From Mesocentrotus franciscanus (Eukaryota; Echinodermata; Echinoidea; Camarodonta; Strongylocentrotidae), in contig CP137680.1 of NCBI GenBank assembly GCA_037976565.1, positions 25,493,403 to 25,557,402 of the forward strand: 64,000 bases of DNA, in the 5' to 3' direction. The position numbers and the translations under genes were made by a program. Below the pieces are notes generated by a model, which saw only the letters and a list, made by a program, of their open reading frames with translations, was not told the DNA's origin and did no database searches. This document shows positions 22,899 to 34,000 of the stretch, in pieces (the stretch's first letter is position 1; each line of letters starts with the position of its first letter).

Positions 22899-22995
22899 AT
22901 GGGGCAGCAGGTGGTGGCGGGGAAAATGTTAGCAGTGTCGGAACCTGGACTTGTACACACCATGGATATGGGAGACATCCCATTACCTGAGCTTG
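22899..22995 (+). CDS. Unknown gene, exon 1 (coding part)
   Basis: Encodes residues 1-32 plus the first base of codon 33 (MGQQVVAGK...GDIPLPEL). It ends at donor CTTG|GTTAGT. Confidence 0.5.
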
Positions 22996-25444
22996 GTTAG
23001 TAATACATTTTTTCTATTCAGATACTTACTTCTAGATCGTTAATGCACATCATCCAAATTACTTTCTACAAAGAATGTTGACAAAACTGAGTACATCTCA
23101 TAATTTGCAGTTGTGTACTAGTAGTGTACTAGTAGTGTGTGAAATAGATTATTTGATATGCTTTTAAAAAATTGGAATTATGTTGAGAGGCTACAATTTT
23201 TACACTGGGTTGAATTAATGCAATTAACTATTGTTCTTTACCGGAGATTTTGGAACACGAATGCGGTCCCTTCAACCCCGGAGTAGGAGGGGGCGGGTAC
23301 CAGCCAGATAGGTGTGTTTATCTCCATAGTAACTTTAATTTATTTGTTTCTGGGTAAAGTGATATTTAAGCAAACATTAGAATATGTTTATGGTGTAGAA
23401 TGCTTCCAATCCAGTCCATTAATTTATCTCATTATTTCTGTTTCATTCTGAATGACTCAAATGCAAAATATTATATGTACTGCTTTGCAGTGATTCAGAT
23501 ATGTTCACGCCCAATGACCGATGATACTAAGTTTGACTGCCCAAGGATTGACAGCCTAAAAATGCTCCTAACAGAGTTGAAATGCCCATCAAAGGTCCAG
23601 CAAGGATGTAATGTCCCATACATTGACCCCTTTTGATTGAAGACCAGCTGACTTAAAGCCCACAGATTGGTGGTTAGTTATTCCTCATTCTATTTTTTTT
23701 TTGTAGCTAATAAAGATATACATGTAGCCTATGTTAATGTAACTAGATACGTGCATAATACTGAGTATTTTTTTATTTGTTTTGAAGTTTGACAAACATA
23801 CCTGAAAATAAATGAAATTATCACCTTCCAGTATAATTTTATGACAGATATCATAATAATAAAATAATAATGGTAAGTTTTTGAAATATGAATCATGCAA
23901 TTTTCATTCCAGTTAAGGAAAAGTTATAGTTTTGGGTAATATTCATTACACCAAGTAGTATATTTTTAGCATATATTTACATGTACATGTTTGTGAAACT
24001 ATGAATTGTGATCAAACAACATTCACAAGTGATTTAGAATATTGTGATAAGAACTTATCAAGTGGTTAGGTAAAATAAGTTTAAAGAATTGAATTACCAG
24101 ATGTATCTTTCTTTAAATTCTCTGTTGACATTCACATTGAATCTGCTTACAAAGTGAATATGGATTAATGTTATCACATTGCTAATTGTTGTATAACTAC
24201 CTTTCAGTTTTTACTCAGAATTTATTAAACATGTATTTGGATTCTGGGTAAACCTGATATGAAGTTGTTGTTGTTTTGTTTTTTGGCTGCTATATACATG
24301 TACCTACTCCAGCATACATGTACTTATCTGTATATAGTACTCCATGATATTTTCTTGTCTCTTTTCAAAATTCCTCTGTTGTATTTTTATGCTCCCAATG
24401 AAATGAAAAAAATGAATGATATAATTTGTTTTACTTCCAATGATTCTAATGGCCCCAGTTCTACAAAAGGACAGCCCACACACTGACTGCTATCAGAACG
24501 ATGGTCCACAAATAATTGCTCAACAAATTGAGAGCCAAGGGATCCCAAACCCATGGACAACAGGTCACTGGTGCTTAGATAAGTTACATGTTTACACCTC
24601 CTGAATGCAACTATTGAGTGATATTTAAGAAGTGTCCTTCTATTAAGTTTTTTTTCAGGGGATGTCTATTTTTATTACCTTTGGTTAGTGTACAGTGCAG
24701 CTTTAATAGAGAAATAAGCTTAGGATTTGCAATTTATGCATTAACTTTGACTGCACTTTCTAAGTTTGTTGAATTATGATGTATGTGTTACGACAACTTC
24801 AACACATTCTGTCGATTTCATTAGAACATAGTTTTGTAAAAAATATCTGTTTGTGGCTTCTACAACCTCATATTTAGTAATTTAGACCAAAGCGAGAATT
24901 CAATGAACCATCCAAATAAATAAACCAAGACTGATGAGGTATATTGCATATGTGATATTCATTTCTAAACTGCTCTCAAACTTTGTTTCTCTGTGTTAAA
25001 GTTCTCAGACCTGGTGAGGACATCCCAAAGTCAGAATGAAACAGAACCCATGGAGTTGGATACAGACTTTGAGGATGAAGTACACAAAGTGGAATCTGAC
25101 ACAGAAAACTTCCTGTTAGCTGCTGTTGGTCAGTAATAGCACAGCAGATATTTCACCTGTTATATTGGAATTTGTATTCATGTAATTTGAATCATAACCA
25201 TTCAAATTATATACATGTATATATATATATTACATAATTCTTTTAATTTTTCCAAGGTTTACAAGTAAAAGATATATCAGTAATGTTTAAAATAACATGT
25301 TATCTACACTTGGTTATTCCAAACCAATAACTAGTACCCGAACTACAACATCCTAACGTATAGTATGACTTTATCAGAAAATTACATTACCTTCTTCATG
25401 TTTATTTTGTAGCCTTCATTTGCAAGCCTCCACCAGGATCTTAA
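22899..25444 (+). CDS. Predicted five-exon gene of unknown function (156 aa)
   Basis: The exons are 22899-22995, 23491-23607, 24459-24563, 25009-25128 and 25413-25444, joined by GT-AG introns that are all phase 1. Internal exons are 117, 105 and 120 nt, each a multiple of three. The start ATG (22899) has G at -3 and +4, an in-frame TAG lies at 22872-22874, and a short overlapping upstream ATG is at 22894. The stop TAA is followed at 25483-25488 by AATAAA. The protein opens MGQQVVAGKMLAVSEPG, is hydrophilic with no membrane span or signal peptide, has a Cys-containing second exon (CSRPMTDDTKFDCPRIDSLK), and an acidic stretch at about residues 120-140 (MELDTDFEDEVHKVESDTE). It ends AFICKPPPGS. 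I do not recognise the family. The consistent frames argue it is real, but each exon is short and unverified. Confidence 0.5.
23491..23607 (+). CDS. Unknown gene, exon 2
   Basis: Acceptor TGCTTTGCAG|TG. Frame phase 1 gives VIQICSRPMTDDTKF...LTELKCPSKVQQG. Donor GGAT|GTAATG makes it 117 nt and symmetric. The alternative donor AAAG|GTCCAG would break the frame. It could be skipped without a frameshift. Confidence 0.45.
24459..24563 (+). CDS. Unknown gene, exon 3
   Basis: Acceptor GGCCCCAG|TT, donor ACAG|GTCACT, 105 nt, phase 1 at both ends. It encodes LQKDSPHTDCYQNDG then IIAQQIESQGIPNPWTT. Confidence 0.5.
25009..25128 (+). CDS. Unknown gene, exon 4 (acidic)
   Basis: Acceptor GTTCTCAG|AC, donor GTTG|GTCAGT, 120 nt, phase 1 at both ends. 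It encodes DLVRTSQSQNETEP, the acidic run, and SDTENFLLAAV. The acceptor only six bases upstream (TTAAAG) is not in frame. Confidence 0.55.
25413..25444 (+). CDS. Unknown gene, terminal exon
   Basis: Acceptor TTTTGTAG|CC; ten codons (AFICKPPPGS) then TAA. Its short length makes it the least certain exon, although the poly(A) signal about 40 nt later supports a transcript end here. Confidence 0.4.
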
Positions 25445-25482
25445 ACTGTAATAGGGTTATTGTCATTTAAATTTACCAACTT

Positions 25483-25488
25483 AATAAA
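25483..25488 (+). terminator. Poly(A) signal AATAAA for the unknown gene
   Basis: AATAAA 39 nt after the proposed stop codon. Such words are frequent in AT-rich DNA, so this is supportive only. Confidence 0.4.
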
Positions 25489-27840
25489 ATAACAATTAAT
25501 CATGCTACAACATTGTATAATACATGATAATTGAAAGAGGTTTCGTGGGTGGGGGCCACTTGAAGAGCTAAAGGAAAAAATCATAGGAAGGAAGATGGTG
25601 TATTCTAAGATTTGACTTACCATCTACTGACGAAATTACATAGAAGTTGGAAGGCTTTAGAATGAGAGCCACTACCTTTATTAGTTAGACATATATTACA
25701 TGTCATGTATGTTAGATTTACATTGTTTAATGGTTTCAGTTTCATACAGTAACTCTTCTCGTGTTGGTGGATCTTTTCTGATGGGGACCGAAGTGTTCAT
25801 TTGTGAAATGGCTTTCATTGACAAATTTTAAAGGGATTAAATGTATTGTTGAAGAATGCGTTGTTGACATTAAATGTATATATAGTGGCCTTGCAAACTT
25901 CTAATCATCAATTGTCCTTCAAGTGACTGATCTTCACCAATATTTCATTGGGGAGCAATTAAACTCATGACATTAATATTAACAAGTTGGTTTAATTATA
26001 ACTGAATTACTCTGTATGTATATTCTATTCCCATTTAAGCTTTCAGTGCTTGGCATATCATCTGAATAATTTCTAAAATATATATGATATGTCTTTCTAA
26101 ACTGATCAGGAAGGGCACTTGATAATCACCTTCTCTTATCCAGTTCATTGTTGATGCTGATTCTTTAGTAATGAGTAATCTAGCTTAGTTATAGATAAAT
26201 TAAATTGAGAGTAGATTTCATGTAAAAGCACACTGCTTGTGTTATCTGAAAAAGGTATTTCCTGTTCTAAAAATAGTATTATGCTGCAGATTCCTTGTGC
26301 ATAGACTGCAAGAAATTAAGTCAATTATGCATGAACAATATATGAGCTGTCATATGGAGTAAGTAGATATTAGCTCTATCTCAAAATTACAATATTTATA
26401 TTCATTTCAACATTTAAAGAATATGTCTAATGTGTAATATTTTGTATGCATCATTTCTAAGTCTTCAAGAATCATCTTTTCTGTGGCGTATTGGTACTGA
26501 TTAAGAAACTTGTTGAAATTTGCCAATGTTTTCAACTTTTCCATGAATCTCATTTTGGCTTCATGATTCCATCAAATGTTATTATTGAGTAAAGATAATG
26601 TCTTTATATTAATGCAAATCCATGGACATATTTGACACCCCCAAATGTGCACACGTATGCATTTAGCATAAGTTGCAATAAAAATTCAAATACATGTAAT
26701 AGGATGAACATATTATTGTATTGTGCAAATATATTGAGCATAATTTTACGCCGATTTGTAGATTTTTGGCATGCCTCTTGTATTTTTGCTTCAATTGAGT
26801 TCTGTAACAACTATGCAGCATTTTCTAATGGTTACATTTAATTGTTGTACAAACAATTAACCATTTGTTTGCTCGAAATGAGGATTAAATATGTATATTA
26901 TCAATTTAAACCATGAATTTCAAAGAGGGAATTTTCTCTTTACTGTAACAGTAAAATATATAACAACACCATGCCCCACACAATTATGGTACAGTGAAAA
27001 TGATATGATAATATGTAATTTAGATACAATGTACCTCTCTGAATTTAAATTCTACTTTCCTTGAGGTAAAGGGGGATATGACTGAGATAGGAATATGTAA
27101 AAGGTTCTATGAGATAGAGAGAGATGGAATGAAGAGAGATGTGTGAAGAGAGAGGGAAGTGCAGTATTGAGTATCTGCCCAAGATGTGGACATTTTGTGA
27201 TAAGAGTTGGGAAATTACTTGATAATCCATGAAGGTATAACATCAAAGCACCGTCTCTCATGGAAAACTATCCCAAAGCACAAACACCACCCTCCCTGAT
27301 AATTACCCCCACAGGACAATTAACCCCGAAAAAAAAAATCTGCTTTTATTAAAAACCAACTTATTATCAGGGTCGACTTCCCCTTTAATGAACTGGGGGG
27401 TAATTGTCCTAATAATAGGGGTGGGGTTATTGTCCATGGTGGGGGGGGGTAGTTTCCCGGAGAGATAATTTTCAGGGGTTGATTGTCCAGGAAGAAATTG
27501 TCCTGATACGTACGGTAATGTATATAATCTACGAATCATATAGCATATGTTACAAACGTTAATCGATTATATGACTGGTAGGCCAACATGAAAGATTCAG
27601 AAGAGAACCATTCAGATATAAATTTTTTAAAAGAGGAAAATACAGGATACTTAATGCGAAATAGAGAGAGAGAGAGAGAAGGGCTAGAATATTGAAAACA
27701 AACAAAAACGTCAAGAGAAAAAAAAGATGTAAACAAAATATAAATACAGGTTCAAGTGAGATATCAAAGATATACTAACCGTGTGATGCGGTAGGGAAAA
27801 GATTTAATTGTCCTTTTGACAATTCGTATTGAGAATGTCA
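25489..27840. other. Intergenic, no gene seen
   Basis: AT-rich DNA without transposon ends that I can define, apart from GA-rich tracts near 27110-27160 and 27660-27680. A G-rich patch at 27300-27500 repeats GGACAATTAACCCC-like words in both orientations. Confidence 0.45.
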
Positions 27841-27864
27841 TTTTAATGCACCATCAAAATCATA

Positions 27865-28014
27865 TGCCGGTTCGTAAGACTCATCAGTACGCGCAGCTAC
27901 ACAAGGCGCGAGTCTTACGAACCGGCACAGGATCAACGCGTGCCGGTTCGTAAGATTTTTCTTAACTACGCGTTTTATGCAAAATGCGCATACGAGTAAT
28001 CTTACGAACCGGCA
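27865..28014. repeat. Two consecutive hairpins built from GCCGGTTCGTAAGA
   Basis: The first hairpin pairs GCCGGTTCGTAAGACTC (27865-27881) with GAGTCTTACGAACCGGC (27910-27926). The second pairs TGCCGGTTCGTAAGAT (27941-27956) with ATCTTACGAACCGGCA (27999-28014). Loop sequences differ. A further copy, ATGCCGGTTCGTGAAATCAG, starts at about 28213, and an inverted one lies at about 21498-21519. Confidence 0.9.
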
Positions 28015-28597
28015 TACATGTACGTATTTGACCATGAATGATACCAAAAGTATTTTGTTTCTTGCTGTAATATTGAGTGCATATGAAAGAAAATATTCAA
28101 CTCTTATTACATATGTAATTCCATGTTGATTGAATGAAAGTACGGTGTTCAAATGAGCATTTTAAACCGGCCGCTGTCTTTAAACACGATTATCTCGGAA
28201 ACTTGTTTTCGTGATGCCGGTTCGTGAAATCAGTGACGATTTGTTGACATTCCCCATACACAGACGGTACCCCGTACGCCTCGCACCACGGGGAGAGATT
28301 GAGCCGATTGTGACCCACTTTTTACCCCGAAACTTTCTCCCACGATTTTCTTTATTTAGATCTAATTTTCTGATTTATAAATCAGATACAAAAATACTAT
28401 GTATTTTTTTCTTCTATGTACAGTTCTCAAAGTTTTATTACCTATTTCCAAATGCGAAATTTACGGACTTACGTATATGAGTTATCCATTTTATCTCAGA
28501 ACCAAGGAAACGGTACGTTCATGCATTCGAACTGGTAATCTATGACATGACCCGCCCGATATATTTCCGGGTCAACCGACCAAAACAAGCGCAATGG

Positions 28598-28700
28598 CCA
28601 ATCAGAGCACGTGTTTGATATTGGGCTTATGAATATTCAAACATCACCGGCTCAGGCCGGGCTGACTCATACGTAGCTATTGGACGTTCGAAAAGAAAAA
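28598..28700 (+). promoter_or_regulatory. Candidate PGAP2 promoter
   Basis: CCAAT at 28598-28602, a CACGTG E-box at 28608-28613 and an inverted CCAAT (ATTGG, 28679-28683) lie just upstream of a good splice donor at 28806. The spacing suits a TATA-less promoter for the PGAP2 gene, whose coding start is 2.2 kb downstream. No transcript evidence is available. Confidence 0.35.
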
Positions 28701-28805
28701 ATGAATATTCATCAACTCAAACCAAGATGTCTGACAACAAATCATGTTGACTACAAGACTTTCTCGGATTAATCATTAATTTAGGATCTAAATGAGCAAG
28801 CTATC
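28700..28805 (+). other. Possible 5' UTR exon of PGAP2
   Basis: The donor CTATC|GTAAGTC at 28806 is close to consensus. It could splice to the acceptor TTTTTTCTCTAG|AT at 30787, which opens the first coding exon with 74 nt of 5' UTR. The 5' end is a guess. Confidence 0.35.
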
Positions 28806-29261
28806 GTAAGTCAAAGTATATATTTCCGGGTTATTTCTTATTTTTATTTAGATTCAGTGTAATATTGCAGCCAAAGTAAATATGTGAAGACGTAAAGAGT
28901 GAAAAATCTCGTTCCGTATCGCATTCATCTCGGTCCGGCTATACCGAACCATTCATTCCGTACACTACCGCATAGCCGTACTTCAGTCTATGTATAGAGG
29001 CGGTCAGAGGAGCCAGATGCAATCTCAGCGTAACAACCGTCGATTTCAAGACTGAAGCTTTCGGTCTAGTTAGTTGCATCATTTGCATGCCTTCATTGTG
29101 CACTTGAGAAACGCATGTGATGGAAGACGTTGGGTCTATGAAGCCACTTGGCTCAGGGGAGTAGTAACCGAGCAAGCTACGGTTATGATTTTGAGGTGAT
29201 TTTATTAGAATACAAAAGGATCTTTAGACTTTGAGATGCCTAACCCAAGGTACTGGCACTG

Positions 29262-30195
29262 TATGGTGGTGTGACCAAAGTTCGCGTACTAACACTAAAT
29301 GCGCTTAAACAGGAGAACGATACGCGATGCCTGTGTGGGACTGAGACAACGAAATCTTTGAGCACCGTCGACAACTCCAAAGGTCAAAATGCGACATAAA
29401 AATGTGAATAAGCTAGCTTTTTCACGCTTTTATCAGAACAAATTGTGTTTTTTTTATATGAAAATCAGTTTATTAGAGGGATTTACTCCGAAAAATAATG
29501 ATAAAATTTCAATTTCTTACGCAAAAAACGGAACCGGCACGCCTGCTTCCGCGCCGTATCTGTGTTTGTGAATTTTAATGAATCTACAATTCTACGCGCG
29601 TATACGGGGTTCGTAAGAATACAAATTTAGAAGGGAAAGTGGAAAGACAAAGAGAGAAAATAGCGAGAACTCATGTATGGCTGACATATAAAAAGGAGAC
29701 ACATGATAAACGTTTTAACAAACAAATGACATGCAGATAGGGACTACACTGTAATTAACACGTGAACAATGACAAATATTGTCTTTTATTTGCAAAATTT
29801 AACGAGGGTATTTTTTTCGGGCAAAATTTCAATGATAGAGAGAAATTATTATCTATTTCAAAGTTTCAATATAAAGTTTGGCTTCTGATTGGAACTATGT
29901 CACTTTTTGGAATGTTTCCATATATAAAGCCCACCACAAGAGGGCAGTAAATATCATGCGCGAACTTTGGTCACACTTTTTGACAGACGTCTGTAGTGGT
30001 AAGCCTTCCGATTTTTTCGTCTTATCATTGGTTTGAAGTCAATACAGCCTTGGAATGTTATATAATCTGATTATATGATAAATTACGATTCTTATGACGT
30101 ATGGAACGTGATATATGTTGATCTGGATATTTTGTAATGTGCAAGAAAAGAAAAATATCCGCGAACTTTGGTCACCCCTTCATACCATCATGTTA
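29262..30195. mobile_element. TIR element with GTGACCAAAGTTCGCG ends
   Basis: GTGTGACCAAAGTTCGCG at about 29270-29287 is mirrored by CGCGAACTTTGGTCACC at about 30160-30176, and flanking TATGGTGGT / ACCATCAT words extend the inverted repeat. A third copy of the end (GCGCGAACTTTGGTCACAC) lies inside at about 29957. There is no transposase frame. It sits between the putative PGAP2 promoter and first coding exon. Confidence 0.65.
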
Positions 30196-30544
30196 CGTTT
30201 AAATAGGGGTGCATATGCTGTAACCGCATGCTAACTGACCGACATGCAGGAGCGGAGACGGATAGCATATACAAATTGGTATAATAATTCTCTCCTGAAG
30301 TTTAAGATCCTGACTGACTATAGGTTATTTGTGTTGCTATGGAGCAAAATATGCTGTCTATGCTGCTGATTTACTTCTTTGTACGAGGAGAAAGAAAAAG
30401 AATAGTGCAGAGAATAGAGCTTGCCCTAAAATATTATCAATTTTAAAACCAATTTTCGGCTTTTTTACATAGTAGTGCCCACAAACAATAACAGGCTTTG
30501 TAGGTGAATGAGACTTGAATGAGAGAATTCAGTGACTTAAAGTA

Positions 30545-30668
30545 ATAGTTTAATGATAATAATAATAAGAAGAATCATGATAATAATAATAATAATGATA
30601 ACAATAACATTGATAAATATAACAATAAAATTGATAAACATTACAATAATATGATAATAATAATAAGT
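30545..30668. repeat. (AAT)n-type imperfect microsatellite
   Basis: Runs of AATAAT/GATAATAAT with interruptions, within the PGAP2 5' intron. Confidence 0.85.
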
Positions 30669-30861
30669 AGATTCTTATAAAGCAAATTATAGTCATGCTA
30701 TAGAGTAGACCCCCAGTTAAAGTTTATAGTTTTAGTCTTAGTTTTTTAATGCAATTTCATTATTTTGTTCCCATCTTTTTTCTCTAGATCTCTCATCTCT
30801 TGGACAAGAAAGCTTTTGTCCATAAGAAAATTAAGCCAAAGCTCAAGGACAATTTTGAAAA

Positions 30862-31026
30862 ATGGGGAATGTCTCCGGCCCCAGTCGATTCATCAGCAAT
30901 GGCATCAAGATTTCTCTTCCTGCGGCAGTCACTATTACATCTTGGATCATAATCTTGGGGTTCATGTTGAGCATTCTGTGTGCTGTACTCATCAACTTTG
31001 AAGATACCACAGAGACTCATTGTCAT
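30862..31026 (+). CDS. PGAP2: PGAP2 coding exon 1
   Basis: Residues 1-55: MGNVSGPSRF, first membrane span, then NFEDTTETHCH. Acceptor CTCTAG at 30787, donor CAT|GTGAGT, phase 0. Confidence 0.9.
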
Positions 31027-34000
31027 GTGAGTATTGATGTGATTGGTCTAGTATACCGGTACTAATATTAACAGCTTTCAGGGGCAGGGTTAAAATTATA
31101 TACCTCATACATAGATTGCCATTCACTGATTGGTCAAAACTATATCACATGACAAGGAGCATTTCGATCTATCATTGCGTCAGAGGGTTTGATAGTACTA
31201 TCAAACCCTGTGATAGGACTCCTAACCCCTCCGCGACTTTTGCACACACAAAAATGCCTCAAGCGCGCAACTTGCGCGGTGTCAGCTTGCTAGGCCGTAG
31301 GGCGCTCCCGTACTGCAATTTACGCGGAGCCGCAGTGACTTCAGTACCTGTATTGCGCCAGCTAAACATATTTACATCCTTCTATGTTTCATTTGGTCTA
31401 CTTGTAAAAATTCCCCACACGGGTATTAAAATTAAACTGTTGTGATCGATGAATGAAACATTGAATGATGTAAATATGACCTACAGCTAGACGTATTCAT
31501 GAATCAATGAAAAGGATGAGGTATATAAAACAAATAAGGACTGCTCGCTCGGATGGTGGTTGAAATTATCACTCCCTCGGTGGTGTTCATACCGGTCCTT
31601 CTATCACCCCCGAGGCGAAGCCGAGGGGGTGATAGAAGGGCAGGTATGCAGCACCTTGGGAGTGATAAGTTCCACCATCATCCTCATGAGCAGTCAATAT
31701 TTGTATACTATTGCCCAAGGTGATCTCATTACCGTACTGTGACCCAAGACATAGTCCAGGGCCATAGTGCAGTCTCAAGATCACTGAGAAGCTATAATTT
31801 TACCTGTGGCCCGGAAATAAAAGGCTGTAAATATTTGTTTTATATACATGACTGTACCCGGTACCGCATCCCGTGTCAATTCTCCAAAATTACAAAATTG
31901 TAGAGCCTAGGGAAATTTACTCATCTAAAAGCGTCGCACGCATCTCAATGCCCGTATCCATTGTTAACTTCATGCACAACCATATATGTTCTTGCATTGT
32001 ACACGCAAGTAGAACTATGCCTGGTCAATTTTGTTTGCTTTACTGCCCAGCAGTCAGTAGCGTGTTTCATGCCTGCAGTTACGACTAATCAGAGGCCTAG
32101 AATCTTCATATGCATGTACATGTACAAACAGCTGTTTGTCTGATGAGGGTGCAGGTATTTTTTATCTTGTCATCTCAGTCTACATCTGTCTGCATCAATA
32201 ATGAGTTGATAAATGAATAGTGAATTATTGGGCGGGTGGAAAATATAGATGAAAGGGTGGATAGAAGGAGGTAAATAATGGATAGATGGATGGAAGAGTG
32301 ATTTTTATTTTTGACTGCCATTTACACTACTGGAAAAACCCATTAAAAAACTGATGATGTTGCTCATTCCGTGCCTTTATTGTACAGATTGGGAGTTACT
32401 ACTGGTCAATGCAAACTCACATGATGAACAATTTAACAGGTTGATACAATAAGCGAGTTCGTAATTGAATACTGCGCATGCGCCAAATTCGGGAACAAAC
32501 TTTTCCAAAGGTCAATTGAACATAAAGAGAGCTGAGAGAGCAACTGTGATTTTGTTTGTGTATTTCCGTTGTGAATGATCACATCAGTCACCGAAAATTA
32601 TTTCTGAACGTCGGAATCGGTTCTTTAAAGTAAACTTTTTTTGGAATCTGATCATCGGTAAAGTATTATCGGCATTATCGTGATCCAAGTCCCCAGGGAC
32701 TCGGATCAACGGACACTTTTTACTCTGAAAAAACATGTCCTACCTTCCAAAATTGTATCCACCAAAGCGCTTGTTTAATGGATTATTGATTTATTTAGTC
32801 ATGCCAATTTATCTAGTAGGCCTATTAGAAGTCTTTCACTAAATAAAGCAAACTATAATTTACATTTATTTAGTCAGGCATTGATTAGGCTGAATGAATG
32901 AATAATATATTGATTGATTTTATCATGCCTTTAACGGTTATTGAAGAAGAAATATTACTTTCATTTTTATTTTTTTAAATGATATTATTGATTTATTTAT
33001 TCAAGCCAATTTATCTAGTAGGCCCATTAAGAAAAAACACTATAAAACTGTCTATATATTCTTTGAGGTGCAAGTCCCCTTGCGTGTTAAGATAATCAAA
33101 TTTCCCATAGGACGGGACTTACACCACGAGGAATATACTCCTCGTGATCCGAGTCCCCCCCTATGAGAAATTTGATGATTTGACGGTCCACAAACGTATA
33201 TCATCTATCGAAGGAGCCTCCCCAATCCATTTTAACAACTCTTGTAGTAATTTTCGATGAATAAAAATATAGAAAGCATGGCGAACAGTCGGTAAAACAT
33301 ACACTAAACAGTGAAGGACGAACGCACAAATTTTCATGTAGCCCTATGTACATAACGCAGAGCGTGCGAGTGAACGGGCAAGTAAGTTTTGGAGATTGAC
33401 CTTGACTTGACTTGACTGATTTGACCTTTGACACATTGACGTCATACGACTCCAGTGGCTAATTACAAACTCGCTTATTACAGAGTACATTAACTTTTGT
33501 GTTGAACTTACCATACCACATAAAGTAATACAGGTCATTCCTAACAGCAAACCATGGTTCATAAATGAGTTAAAGAATTTGATCACACAAAAAAGAATTG
33601 CAGTGTCTCAATGTAATGATGTATTACAGAGAGAGCTACAAAAGAAGATCAATCAACTAATTGTACGATCTAAGAAGGTTCAAAAAGACAAAAATTGAAA
33701 AGGGTTTCCGAGATAATGATACGAGGTCTGCTTGGAAAACTATGCAAAACTTGACAGGATATAGACAAAAGAAAAACCTACCAAATGTTCAATCAAAAGA
33801 TTGTGTTGAGGGGCTTAAAGAATATTGTTGCAGATTTGATGATAAAGAATACAGATGAAGGAATGAAGATCTTGTTGCTATTTACATTAAAACATATAAA
33901 GAGGATGATGATGAGAAAAACCTTAAAAGCTAGAGCACGATATTGAGAAGGATGTTTGCTAGTCTTGCAGTGAATAAATCTGCAGGCCCGGATAACATCA

